Shown: positions 1 through 7,830 of the stretch, one piece after another
How the letters are laid out: every line of letters begins with the position of its first letter
How positions within the stretch are numbered: the first letter of the stretch is position 1
Source: Coemansia sp. RSA 922
Lineage: Eukaryota > Kickxellomycota > Kickxellomycetes > Kickxellales > Kickxellaceae
Assembly (NCBI GenBank): GCA_027577415.1
Contig: JANBQS010000383.1
Coordinates: 1-19,286, forward strand
DNA length: 19,286 nt
Reading direction: 5' to 3'
Notes under the pieces: generated by a model
The model's database searches: none
Seen by the model: only the letters and a program-made list of their open reading frames with translations
What the model was told of the DNA's origin: nothing
Position numbers and translations under genes: made by a program

Positions 1-149
1 ACTGTCTGCTGGAGCTCTCGCGCATACGCTAATGCCCGGTCCAAACCGTCTTGTTGTGCCTGTGTCAACCCATTGGGTAATACTACGTCTGCGGCCACGT
101 TGCTCCCTACAGTATACCAAGAGTAATGGCAATTAGCATCATTGGCCAT
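1..149 (-). CDS. Possible 5' end of an unrecognised gene (partial, runs off the window)
   Basis: Read on the minus strand, an ATG at 149 with a good context (TATAATGG, G at +4) opens a frame that has no stop to the window edge, giving about 49 residues. The visible product starts MANDANCHYSWYTVG and continues with a helix-like, Gln-rich stretch ending ARELQQT. I do not recognise the family. The frame is short, so chance openness is possible, but the composition looks protein-like. The gene would be divergent from PDAT, sharing roughly 720 bp of intergenic DNA. It could also be a first exon. Extending the contig to the left would settle it. Confidence 0.4.
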   Translation of the reverse strand, partial: MANDANCHYSWYTVGSNVAADVVLPNGLTQAQQDGLDRALAYARELQQT

Positions 150-870
150 TATACATGTGTGTTCTTGCTTGATAGCTTTCGGCCCAAGCGACTTCATGCC
201 CAGCCAACCACCCTTCTAGGTGTACTTTGCGATATCTGGTGCGCCTCGAGTTCTTCTTATTCTTCGAGTCAGCGACACTTGGCGTGTTCTCGTATTGGTT
301 GTATGGCTCTGTCCCTCTCTATTTGCCATATAGAAATTCACACATGTGTATACGCAATTGTCACACAAACACACCAGAGCCAAGATAGAAAGAATACGCG
401 CGTGTAGTAGCGCAGAAATTCAATGAGATGAAGCTCGTAATTCGCATTGCAAAGCCAAGTTGCCGTTCTGTTGTTTGTGTCGAAACTAACCTGTAGCGAT
501 TTCCTGCTGCTGCTCCTGCCCTACTGTCTGCTGACTGCTCATTTGTGCGCGATTCTATTTTGTATAACTTCTAAATCGCGAAAATATATAAAGTATAGCG
601 AGAACGTGAGAAAGGCTAACGTCGTCTAGTGGCAAATGATCGACTGTGAAGGCAAAATTATAATTTATGTGATTAGCCGGATCAAGGACTACCAGGACTG
701 TGTCACATGAAGCTGCATGGGGATAATTCAGGGGCTTGGCAGTCCGTTGCTCTCAATCAACTCTCTTTTCCTTCTTTTCCCTTCTTTTGCAAATTCGCTC
801 TTTTTTTCTTTTCTAAATATATTTTTTTCTCCCTTTTCAAAGCCAACAACAAACTAGTCTTATAGCAGTG
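150..870. other. Intergenic region between the left-edge ORF and PDAT
   Basis: No convincing gene is seen here. The short open frames in this stretch (for example 126-407 and 447-629 on the plus strand) are Cys/Ser/Leu-rich and lack any recognisable motif. The segment next to PDAT is AT-rich and ends in a pyrimidine-rich tract. It presumably carries divergent promoters for the left-edge ORF and PDAT. Confidence 0.5.
761..840 (+). promoter_or_regulatory. CT-rich tract upstream of PDAT start
   Basis: About 80 bp directly upstream of the PDAT ATG is almost pure T/C on the coding strand, with runs such as TTTTCCTTCTTTTCCC followed by AAATATATTTTTTT. Pyrimidine-rich tracts next to transcription start sites are common in fungal promoters. 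The same style appears on the coding strand before the protease gene at 3907. No precise start site can be assigned from sequence alone. Confidence 0.5.
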
Positions 871-3006
871 ATGGCCAAAGAAGCGGATACCCCACAGGGT
901 GGCAACAGCGGCTCAGCCCGTCGTCGGCGCAAGAATCGCAACAACAACAGCAGCAACCAGACTAACGACAGTGCGGCCAAGGGTGGAGCTACCTATGTTA
1001 AGATGCCGAAAAGCACAGCAGCAGCACTAGCCGAACCCAGTGGCAGCGAGCCTAGCACACCTACAGTCACTGGAACGCCACGCAGTGTGTCACAGGTCGA
1101 GGTCAGGAGTCAAGAGCTGGCTAGCGCAATACTAAAGACAAATCTACTCGACAAGGAGCTCGGCGTAATAAAGGTAGCGCCGCTGGCAGCTGGACGAGTA
1201 AAGCGTCGCCGCTGGTTTATTGCGGGCCTCGTGTTTGGCGGGTTGGCAGCACTCAGTGGTATACTCTATGCGAACCCGACAAAGAGCGTGCACATTGACC
1301 GCATGCACGGTATGCTGGGCGACTTTGACTTTTTGTCGATATTACCTGAGAGCTTGCTTCCCGACGACTTTATCCAAGATATCACACGGCTATTGTCGCT
1401 AGATTCGATCGGCGGCGATTCTGCTACATCGACTGTCAACTACTCAAAGGGCGATTTCCAGCCGGCTTTGACATTAGTCGGAGAGGAGAAGTTGGAAAAG
1501 GTCCATAACGTTATATTAATTCCGGGAATCATTTCGTCGGGACTGGAGAGCTGGAGTACGGCCAACTGCTCGCGGCCTTATTTCCGGCAGAGGCTGTGGG
1601 GCACATCGACAATGTTCAAGGCCATATTGTTGGACAAGGAGTGTTGGGTCCAGCATATGATGCTAGACAAGAAAACGGGCCTCGATCCACCAGGGATAAA
1701 GCTTCGAGCTGCCAAAGGACTGGACGCCGCTGACTACTTCATTACTGGATATTGGATCTGGGGCAAGGCAATAGAAAACTTGGCGGTGCTCGGCTACGAC
1801 AGCAACGATATGGCGCTGGCTGCCTACGACTGGCGCTTGTCGTACCACGATCTAGAGCGTCGTGACCAGTACTTTTCGACACTAAAGAGCCAGATCGAAG
1901 TAGCGTTAAAGTCCACTGGCAAGAAGACTGTGCTGGTGACACATTCAATGGGGTCGCAAGTGACACAGTACTTTATGAAGTGGGTGGAATCCAAGAAAGG
2001 CGGCAATGGCGGCGACTCGTGGGTCAATGAACACATCGAGGCGCTTGTGAACTTGGCTGGTACGCCACTGGGAGTACCCAAGACTTTGTCATCGCTGTTG
2101 TCGGGCGAGCAGCGGGAGACTGTACAACCACTGGCCAACTACTTGCTGGATCATTTTATGAACCGCAATGAGCTCGCACGCGTGTTCCGCTCATGGACTG
2201 GACTGACGTCGTTATTGCCCAAGGGCGGCAACGCGGTGTGGGGTGACCTGTTAGGCGCGCCCGACGATATTAGTTCAGATGATACTGCGCCTGAGATGGT
2301 CTCGTATGGTGCGCAAATCAGATTCGACGACGGGTCAAGCCTGTTGCCCAATCAGACCATGGACGATGCCTTGCAACTACTCACTCGCGTGCTTGACAAG
2401 GACGCCCTGCGACTATTGCAGCGCGACTACATGTACGGCGTATTCCGGACTCAAGAAGAAATGGACTCGCATGCCGACGACCACCGCGTATGGACTAACC
2501 CTTTGCAGCACCAGCTGCCGAACGCTCCCAACATGACTATATTCTGCTTGTATGGTCATGGAGCTACTACTGAGCGTGCATATTACTATACGGCCGATAA
2601 TACTGATAGCGTGGACGACTTGCGCGAAGAAGCGGGTACTCCTGCGTTGCGGATCGATAAGCGACAACGCGCGCATCTGGAAAACGTGGATATTGGTATC
2701 GTGCATGGCGAGGGCGATGGCACTGTGCCCTTGCTGTCACTTGGGTATATGTGTGCCAGTGGATGGCGTAAGCCTCTGTATAACCCGCATGGCGTACGAA
2801 TCGTCACGCGCGAGTTTATTCACAACCCGCTGGCTGCCTTCAAGGACATTCGAGGTGGCGCCGGAGCGTCGGATCATATCAATATCCTAGGCAACTACGA
2901 TGTGACCGCAGATATGTTGCGCATTGTTTCTGGCCGGGGACACACAGTCGAGGATCAATTCAGTTCTGATATACTAAAGTATGCTGAGCGGATCAACATT
3001 CCATAA
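871..3006 (+). CDS. LRO1: Phospholipid:diacylglycerol acyltransferase (PDAT, Lro1-type)
   Basis: PDAT transfers an acyl chain from a phospholipid to diacylglycerol to make triacylglycerol, at the ER or nuclear envelope. It belongs to the LCAT-like lipase fold. The 711-residue product has a basic, low-complexity cytosolic N-terminus (RRRRKNR near residue 20), one predicted membrane segment at about 115-133 after KRRR, and a lumenal catalytic domain. The domain shows the IPGIISSGLESW lid region, the nucleophile motif THSMGS (Ser359), the acid in EGDGTVPLLS (Asp616) and the base in SDHINI (His669). The length is close to the 661 residues of yeast Lro1. I chose the ATG at 871; the codon before it is GTG, which is not a normal eukaryotic start. 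No intron is needed. The gene is convergent with the protease gene, with only 16 bp between stop codons. Confidence 0.93.
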   Translation: MAKEADTPQGGNSGSARRRRKNRNNNSSNQTNDSAAKGGATYVKMPKSTAAALAEPSGSEPSTPTVTGTPRSVSQVEVRSQELASAILKTNLLDKELGVIKVAPLAAGRVKRRRWFIAGLVFGGLAALSGILYANPTKSVHIDRMHGMLGDFDFLSILPESLLPDDFIQDITRLLSLDSIGGDSATSTVNYSKGDFQPALTLVGEEKLEKVHNVILIPGIISSGLESWSTANCSRPYFRQRLWGTSTMFKAILLDKECWVQHMMLDKKTGLDPPGIKLRAAKGLDAADYFITGYWIWGKAIENLAVLGYDSNDMALAAYDWRLSYHDLERRDQYFSTLKSQIEVALKSTGKKTVLVTHSMGSQVTQYFMKWVESKKGGNGGDSWVNEHIEALVNLAGTPLGVPKTLSSLLSGEQRETVQPLANYLLDHFMNRNELARVFRSWTGLTSLLPKGGNAVWGDLLGAPDDISSDDTAPEMVSYGAQIRFDDGSSLLPNQTMDDALQLLTRVLDKDALRLLQRDYMYGVFRTQEEMDSHADDHRVWTNPLQHQLPNAPNMTIFCLYGHGATTERAYYYTADNTDSVDDLREEAGTPALRIDKRQRAHLENVDIGIVHGEGDGTVPLLSLGYMCASGWRKPLYNPHGVRIVTREFIHNPLAAFKDIRGGAGASDHINILGNYDVTADMLRIVSGRGHTVEDQFSSDILKYAERINIP

Positions 3007-3028
3007 ATACATAATATATTTATTATAA
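3005..3028. terminator. Shared AT-rich 3' end between two convergent genes
   Basis: The 16 bp between the PDAT and protease stop codons, with its flanks, is a near-palindromic A/T block (ATAATATATTTATTAT). On the minus strand AATAAA overlaps the protease stop codon as TAATAAA (3025-3019). On the plus strand the PDAT side has only loosely matching A/T-rich efficiency-type elements. It may serve as a bidirectional polyadenylation region. Real 3' ends must lie inside the opposite gene or in this block. Confidence 0.45.
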
Positions 3029-3907
3029 GCGGCTAGTGTGTTGTTGTTGTTGGGCACGGGAGGACGAGGAAGAAGGGGGCATAGAGGAGGAGGAAGAGGT
3101 GGTCGACTCGTGGTAAATGGTGTTGGTGATACGAGCTCTCATGTCGTCAGGCGGTACAACGTCCTTGTCCTTGACCTTCCACAACAACTCGTCTCTGTCA
3201 TAGTGATCCTTATTCGGGTTCTTCTGAGAAAACGAAAGCTGCTGATCCGATCGATGTAACTCGGGCGAATTGAACGAGATATTCGATATCCGCTTAATAA
3301 TATCCTGCATAGAACTAGCCCTGTTCTTTGCCTCCCTCTTGGCCAGCCTCGAAGACAAAACGTAAGCGTACATGCAAACGAATACTCCACAGTCGTTGCC
3401 ATTAGTCTGCTGAGGACAGTTCTTGACTATGAGCTTGTAAGACTCTTTGGAAATAACCATCGACGGATCGTTCTGCCTAAACACATAAAGTAGGTTTATA
3501 AGCGCCGTACGTGCACACTGCGTGTGATACTCGCGAGTACTGTTCAGGTGCGAGTTAAAGTGCAGAAACTCTGGTAGCTTGTGTTTCTGGTTCCGATATA
3601 CCAAAAGAGACCAGTGTCCGTCTCCGAATATAGGCAAAAGCGCTACGCGAATGGTACGAGGTCGACCGAGGATCTGCGATTTAATGTCTAGAGCGTTGGC
3701 GTCTGAGGCTAGTTCTTTCAGATACTCTGTACTGTTATCAAGCGCTCGTTCCGTTAAGAGATTCGCCAGTGTAACCGGTATGTAGACGTACTTTTTCGAG
3801 TCTGGAAAGTACTTGCGTTTGAGGTATTTGAAGTAAAAGTCTATTACGTCGTCAGTCACCCACTCCCCGGGCTTTAGTGCTTCGATATCCGTGTTGGATA
3901 GCGTCAT
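3023..3907 (-). CDS. Ulp1/SENP8(DEN1)-like cysteine protease, copy A (Asn in triad)
   Basis: This is a 294-residue C48-family, clan CE peptidase of the kind that removes SUMO or NEDD8. Short length and a catalytic domain near the N-terminus resemble SENP8/DEN1 more than Ulp1 or Ulp2. Visible motifs are LKPGEWVTDDVIDFY (11-25), GDGHWSLLVY with His98, and CPQQTNGNDCGVFVC with Gln167 and nucleophile Cys173. The acid position reads HFNS, so Asn118 replaces the usual Asp. The C-terminus (about 269-291) is a Ser/Gln-rich low-complexity tail. I placed the start at the ATG at 3907. Two in-frame ATGs upstream (3967, 4063) would add Phe/Ser/Tyr-rich sequence that reads like a transcribed CT-rich 5' leader. 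A missed short first exon remains possible, because copy B has about eight extra residues before the equivalent point. Confidence 0.85.
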   Translation of the reverse strand: MTLSNTDIEALKPGEWVTDDVIDFYFKYLKRKYFPDSKKYVYIPVTLANLLTERALDNSTEYLKELASDANALDIKSQILGRPRTIRVALLPIFGDGHWSLLVYRNQKHKLPEFLHFNSHLNSTREYHTQCARTALINLLYVFRQNDPSMVISKESYKLIVKNCPQQTNGNDCGVFVCMYAYVLSSRLAKREAKNRASSMQDIIKRISNISFNSPELHRSDQQLSFSQKNPNKDHYDRDELLWKVKDKDVVPPDDMRARITNTIYHESTTSSSSSMPPSSSSSRAQQQQHTSRL

Positions 3908-4420
3908 AGTAAAGTGTCGGCATCGAAAAGTACTAGGTTGTCCTGATAGAGTATTACTCGCACACATTAAGGAGAGATAATAGGTATAGGAAGAATAATA
4001 GAGAAAAGAAGACCAAAAAAAAAAGCTTGGGAAGAAGAAAAAAGGACAATGAGTGGATTGCACCTTTTCTTTTTCCTTTTTTCGTAGGCTTTAAGCAAAA
4101 GAAGTCTGATGACTGGAAATAGAAACCCGCTATTTTTTTAGCTTTGAAGAAAGAGGAGAAAAAATGTCTAGAATCTCCACAAAGCTTCCCACGTGTAACA
4201 ATTGCAAAAATATATTTTGAGAGCCTAGGCCTAGTACTTTTTTTCTCTCTCGCCGATTGGGATCAATGGACAACGAGAGAGCATAAACGTGAGCTATATT
4301 TGAAGAGCGTCTCTTCCTTGAAGTCGTCCACAAAGTAAAAGGGTACACGGCCTCTCCGCCAATGACTACGTCAGCGTGATTGCAGTCTCTCTTTCCAGCG
4401 GATGAGAAATGCATGTCATC
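3908..4420. other. Upstream region of protease A and adjacent non-coding DNA
   Basis: On the minus strand this contains A/T and CT-rich leader sequence (about 3970-4085) in front of the protease gene, the likely promoter and 5' UTR. Farther out (4130-4414, minus strand) a 94-codon open frame begins MHFSSAGKRDCNHADVV. It has no recognisable domain, so I do not call it a gene. Confidence 0.4.
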
Positions 4421-4429
4421 ATAAGAAAG

Positions 4430-4880
4430 AAAAAGCGCAAAATATGAGGCGTCATCATAAACTAGGACACCGCTGCTCAGAGTAAATGTTGAGGCAAATG
4501 CAGCATCATGACTCAGCCTTAGGATTGCGTGTCGTCAATACGATTTGGCTTGTGATCATTTCCAGAGGAGGTGCTACAGTTCTTTGCGTACTTGCCAAGG
4601 CCCGCTGGTGTGGGCATTAGAAAAGCAGATATTAATGCTACCCACGAGTAAGCTCATTGCTACATGGATCGGTGTGGCTCAACATGTTGCAACATGGATA
4701 ACTAGCGCTAGTCTTGTTGAAATATTATTTATTTTTAGCAATTCAAGCTCGATCGCTAATAGCAATCGTTTCTTGCTTTCTCATTACTTTTACACTGGTA
4801 GCATTGTAAATATCATTACGAGTAAAACATGCTGCGCCGGATCTGCAAGAAAAGAGTAAGCATCCTCTGGTAGACGAGAT
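4430..4880. repeat. Dispersed repeat, copy A (partner at 7350-7830)
   Basis: By eye this roughly 450-bp segment aligns collinearly with 7350-7830. Shared blocks in order are GAGGCG..CTCATAAACTA or similar, a CAAATG.AGCATCA..AC segment, CTTGCCAA..CC, ATTAGAAAAGC, TTTTTAGCAATT, TTTTACACT.G..G, and CATGC..C.CC.GATC.GCAA. Divergence is high, with many substitutions and small indels, so the copies are old. Neither copy keeps a shared long open frame. The class is unknown; no terminal inverted repeat or target-site duplication was identified. Confidence 0.55.
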
Positions 4881-5310
4881 GCCCAAAAATCTCAGTCAAG
4901 ACAAAACAATGTGTTCTTTCTATGGCTCATGATGCACGCAGCAGTACCAGCAGCATCTAAGCACTCTCACTTCGTTTCGGATCAACCTACCTAGCATAGG
5001 CCTTGTTTTGCCTACGGCGACTCCAGTATTTTAGGTAGCAGTGCAGTCAGCGACTACCAAAATAGCGGATCTTCATAGCATTGCATACTACTCTTGACCA
5101 TCTTCATAGCCAAAATCTTTAGACAGCAAATACCATGCCTGTTTTTGACTTTCAGTTTGCCTTGCATGCGAAATAGATAGCTATACGTCATATCATTCTA
5201 TATTTTCTACTACATTTATTCTCTTGTCAAGATCAGTGGGATCAGCGCTTGTAGCCTGAGTGCGTGCTTGAGCACTGCACCGTCTAATCTCAACAAATAC
5301 TGATGATAAG
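4881..5310. other. Gene-free spacer
   Basis: I see no supported gene, RNA or repeat between repeat copies A and C. The sequence is moderately AT-rich with scattered stops in all frames. A short minus-strand open frame over 5193-5381 overlaps repeat C and has no recognisable motif. Confidence 0.4.
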
Positions 5311-5570
5311 AAAACAGCTGACTCAGGGTGTGTTTTTTGGTTGAAGGGTGGTGGTGGCCAAAGATCACTGCGGGCTTTCAAATTAGAAGAAACATTTTTT
5401 GCAACCTGAACGTGGGGATATCTAAAAAGTAGTGTGTGATAACCACATTCTCTTTATCTTCCAATTCATCAGTTGTGTCGTCTTGATCACGTAAAAGCAC
5501 TCCAGTACATACAGACATGCTCGACGTTGGGTATAAAATGCAAGAGCCGCGTTGCAGTCAGAATAGGCAA
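5311..5570. repeat. Dispersed repeat, copy C (partner at 10657-10893)
   Basis: This segment aligns with 10657-10893. Nearly identical islands are CTTTCAAATTAGAAGAAA and TTGCAACCTGAACGTGGGGA, flanked by related stretches AA.AGCTGACT, GTGGYGGYGRCCAAAGA, TAGTGYGYGATA, TTGATCA and AATGCRAGAGCYGCGTT. Copy C carries about 25-30 extra bases (around 5505-5530) relative to copy D. Conservation is uneven, with two strongly kept cores. On the minus strand copy C is open for about 30 codons (acidic, DQDDTTDELEDKEN...), but copy D is not open in the matching frame. Confidence 0.6.
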
Positions 5571-5691
5571 CTGGTCCTGAGAGCTATCACTTCTGGCAGT
5601 CCATTTAGGTGCTATTCCTCGGTCCCATCTCAGCGTTACAATTACCTGTGGTAGTAACAGATTGTTAAACGGCGGGGTTTCAACTCCCACA

Positions 5692-5750
5692 TTCATGATG
5701 AAGTTGTTTTATTTGAGCCCTATATGGGCAAGAACAAAAGGTCACTGAGG
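5692..5750. repeat. Short repeat, copy E (partner at 6445-6505)
   Basis: The block TATTTGAGCCCTATATGGGC with the following AAGAACAAAAGGTCACTGAGG recurs at 6465-6505 as TATTGGAGCCCTGTATGGGC then ACGAACTGAGGTCGCTGACAG. Weaker similarity extends upstream (ATGAAG...TTG). The core contains a small inverted repeat, GCCC-TATAT-GGGC. Copy E contains the ATG of the 83-codon frame at 5724. In copy F the same ATG is followed after three codons by a stop. Confidence 0.45.
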
Positions 5751-5975
5751 ATCAAGAAAGATGTGGTGTACAAAGTACTCAAATGGCCAGTAAACATGCA
5801 AGAGCCAGTTGCCGAACTGTTCCTGGTGGACAGTATAGCTGATATATTATACAAAAGAGACATCGCTAGACGGGAAGCAAGTGTAGAGACTAATCAAGAG
5901 GCAAGAGTACTAGTCCGCCCGTGGGGAAAGCCGACAGCTACTGAGCCCAGAAGTCAGCCCAGAAGAGGGGAGTAG
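5724..5975 (+). CDS. Possible small basic ORF inside repeat-rich DNA
   Basis: A true ATG opens an 83-residue frame that is Lys/Arg-rich (begins MGKNKRSLRIKKDVVYK and ends PRSQPRRGE). The middle is amphipathic (ELFLVDSIADILYKRDIARR) and reads like genuine protein. I do not recognise a family. The start lies in a repeated block whose second copy (6465-6505) is interrupted. It is therefore more likely a remnant of a mobile or duplicated sequence than an active gene. Confidence 0.25.
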   Translation: MGKNKRSLRIKKDVVYKVLKWPVNMQEPVAELFLVDSIADILYKRDIARREASVETNQEARVLVRPWGKPTATEPRSQPRRGE

Positions 5976-6433
5976 AGGTGAGCACAGGTCCATAGAGTCA
6001 GCTCCAATGGCAAGCGTAGGGATGGTGGTCGCTCATACAGGCATGGGGCACTCTATGACGACTCAACTTGTAGGTGACCTTGGTAGGTGACTGAGTTGTT
6101 TTGCCAGTGTTGACCTCGATTACGACACCGTCGCACCAATTATTTTTTAGTAATGAGCTTCTATTTGCTACTTATCGCGGTTATCAGCTATCAGCACCAA
6201 GCCATTGGCCATGGCTGCAGCATCCATACAAAGCTCCGGGAGTGTAGCAAGCCAGCGGCTGGCGAGTTAGTGTGTAGTATTAAATTCATATTTCATTTTA
6301 TGTAATAGAGTATCATAAACAAAGAGCTCGAGCAAAGGGGAAGTTGCGTCTCCCTGACACAAGCAGCAGCACTGGGCAAAGCTTTCAGTCAGGCATAGGA
6401 ACTCTGTCATGTGTAGAATAGCAAACGCTAGGC
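5976..6433. other. Gene-free spacer
   Basis: No gene, RNA or clear repeat is seen. Open frames are short on both strands. The stretch lies between the small ORF at 5724-5975 and the 22-bp repeat at 6432. Confidence 0.4.
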
Positions 6434-6453
6434 CCATAGCTCTCCTATGAAGA
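6432..6453. repeat. 22-bp direct repeat, left copy
   Basis: GGCCCATAGCTCTCCTATGAAG here and GGTCCATAGCTCTCCTACGAGG at 6778-6799 match at 19 of 22 positions in the same orientation, 346 bp apart. They bracket repeat copy F, a TAAA microsatellite and a coding-like minus-strand segment. The arrangement could be an old duplication or an insertion boundary, though 22 bp is long for a target-site duplication. Confidence 0.45.
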
Positions 6454-6505
6454 TTGAGTCGTTGTATTGGAGCCCTGTATGGGCACGAACTGAGGTCGCT
6501 GACAG
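6445..6505. repeat. Short repeat, copy F (partner at 5692-5750)
   Basis: This is the second copy of the block with core GAGCCCTGTATGGGCACGAAC. It follows the left 22-bp repeat directly. The ATG equivalent to that of copy E gives only Met-Gly-Thr-Asn before TGA. Confidence 0.45.
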
Positions 6506-6535
6506 CGAAACCCGTCCGCCGCCTTAACTTAAGCT

Positions 6536-6558
6536 AATAAATAAATAAATAAATAAAA
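6536..6558. repeat. TAAA microsatellite
   Basis: Five to six tandem TAAA/AATA units lie in an otherwise mixed context. Such tetranucleotide runs often form the 3' tail of non-LTR elements, but no element body adjoins it that I can recognise. Confidence 0.8.
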
Positions 6559-6564
6559 TACTAG

Positions 6565-6840
6565 CTACCGCCACAACCACATGCATGGCAAACGCCTCTG
6601 GAACTTCCAAGAGTATCTTGGGTTGATGGACCACAGTCCCTTGCCCTCCACCTTGCTCTTACTACCGCGACACCAATCGTCAATGAGAGAGATGCACAAC
6701 AGGCTATACGCCGACCTCTTCTGGGCTGCCGACTCACGCGGGTACACCGGTGTGCCATCGTCGCGCTCCACGTCGGGGTCCATAGCTCTCCTACGAGGCT
6801 GGGGCTCAATGGTTAGCCCAGATAAATTGCGAGTCTACGG
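6565..6840 (-). pseudogene. Coding-like relic, unrecognised
   Basis: On the minus strand a frame from about 6828 to 6565 is stop-free and GC-richer than its surroundings. It includes an ATG at 6783 and protein-like sequence such as MDPDVERDDGTPVYPRES, then LLCISLIDDWCRG and GLWSINPRYSWKFQR. The composition and codon choice (GAC, GAG, CGC) look like decayed or partial coding sequence. No family is recognised and no promoter or downstream exon is evident. It could be a gene fragment carried by a mobile element. The 22-bp repeat at 6778-6799 lies at its start. Confidence 0.3.
6778..6799. repeat. 22-bp direct repeat, right copy
   Basis: Partner of 6432-6453, with three mismatches. On the minus strand it covers the ATG of the coding-like relic. 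Confidence 0.45.
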
Positions 6841-7349
6841 ATGAGAATCGCAGTATAAAATATTTACCAGTATGCCGTCCATATCAGCGCTTTTAGGAAT
6901 GGAGATATTGACTCTTTTGTTATTTATTATAGTCATCTTTTTAGGAAGTCAGTAAATAAATTGGCAACAACACATTCAATTATGAGGTCTGTGCGCAGCA
7001 GCTCATAGAAACAAAGCGACTGGGACCTACGGCTTTACTTCTTGGGCTCTCGAATACAGTCATTGCTCCTTCTCATGGCATGCCTGTGTGTGAGTTTCTT
7101 ATGCGATCTTCCTAATACGCCTATTGGTGTGCGGTTTGATCTTGGCCAGGGTACATTTGTAACTCATTGCTCCAGAGCGGCCATGTATTGTGCCGAGGGT
7201 GCTGGTCCTAGTAGCTTGGCTGCCTTGTCAGCATGTATTTTTAAATTGTGTGGGCATCAAGGCCTCCTGACAGCTATCCGGCCAAAGTGGGTGTGCATTG
7301 TCTCTCCATTTTTGAGAACGAAAGATACTTGCCATCGTCGATAAAAATG
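6841..7349. other. Gene-free spacer
   Basis: No supported gene. A 100-codon plus-strand frame (7042-7344) begins with TTG, has its first ATG at 7075 and shows only a hydrophobic start and scattered Cys. It has no recognisable domain. Confidence 0.4.
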
Positions 7350-7830
7350 TAAAAAAAGAAACATGAGGCGCCCTCATAAACTATGCCTTTACAGAGAGTG
7401 CGGACTTTTTTTTTTAGCAAAGGTGCATAGACGCCACTTCATGATGCAAGTGAAGACAAATGAAGCATCAGGACCCGAGCCAAATCGCATGCTGACCATG
7501 CGATGCAATGGCCGCAGACACCCCAAGTAAAAGAGTTGGGATTCCTTGCAGGCGCTTGCCAAAACCTGCCAGTAAGGGAATTAGAAAAGCTGGTATGTGT
7601 ACTATTTCTCTGGTGCAATATGCATGTCGCAGAATGGGTATCCAGTGACACCACATTTCATCCAACTCACCTTGCTGCTTGTGCCGCCGAATTGCTATTT
7701 TTAGCAATTGCCAATAACAATTGTTTTTTCTTTCTGATTTTTTACACTAGCGGTGCTGTAAGTTCACACAACGAAAAACAGCATGCCACACCAGATCGGC
7801 AAAAAAAGGTACACTCTTGAGACGAAAAAT
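7350..7830. repeat. Dispersed repeat, copy B (partner at 4430-4880)
   Basis: This copy is collinear with copy A over about 450 bp in the same orientation. Its best conserved parts are ATTAGAAAAGCTGGT, TTTTTAGCAATT and the end CATGCCACACCAGATCGGCAA. Open frames on both strands in this copy are not preserved in copy A, so the repeat does not look protein-coding in its present form. Confidence 0.55.

Noticed and set aside
868..870. GTG as PDAT start
   Set aside because: A nuclear eukaryotic gene should start at ATG, and one follows immediately at 871.
4130..4414. Minus-strand 94-codon ORF
   Set aside because: It has no domain and its end is A/T-run encoded (KLKK). Nothing distinguishes it from chance.
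5487..5696. Minus-strand 69-codon ORF
   Set aside because: It overlaps repeat copy C, which is not open in the matching frame of copy D, and it has no recognisable motif.
7042..7344. Plus-strand 100-codon ORF with hydrophobic start
   Set aside because: It begins with TTG, and the later ATG leaves a short Cys-rich peptide without homology I can recognise.
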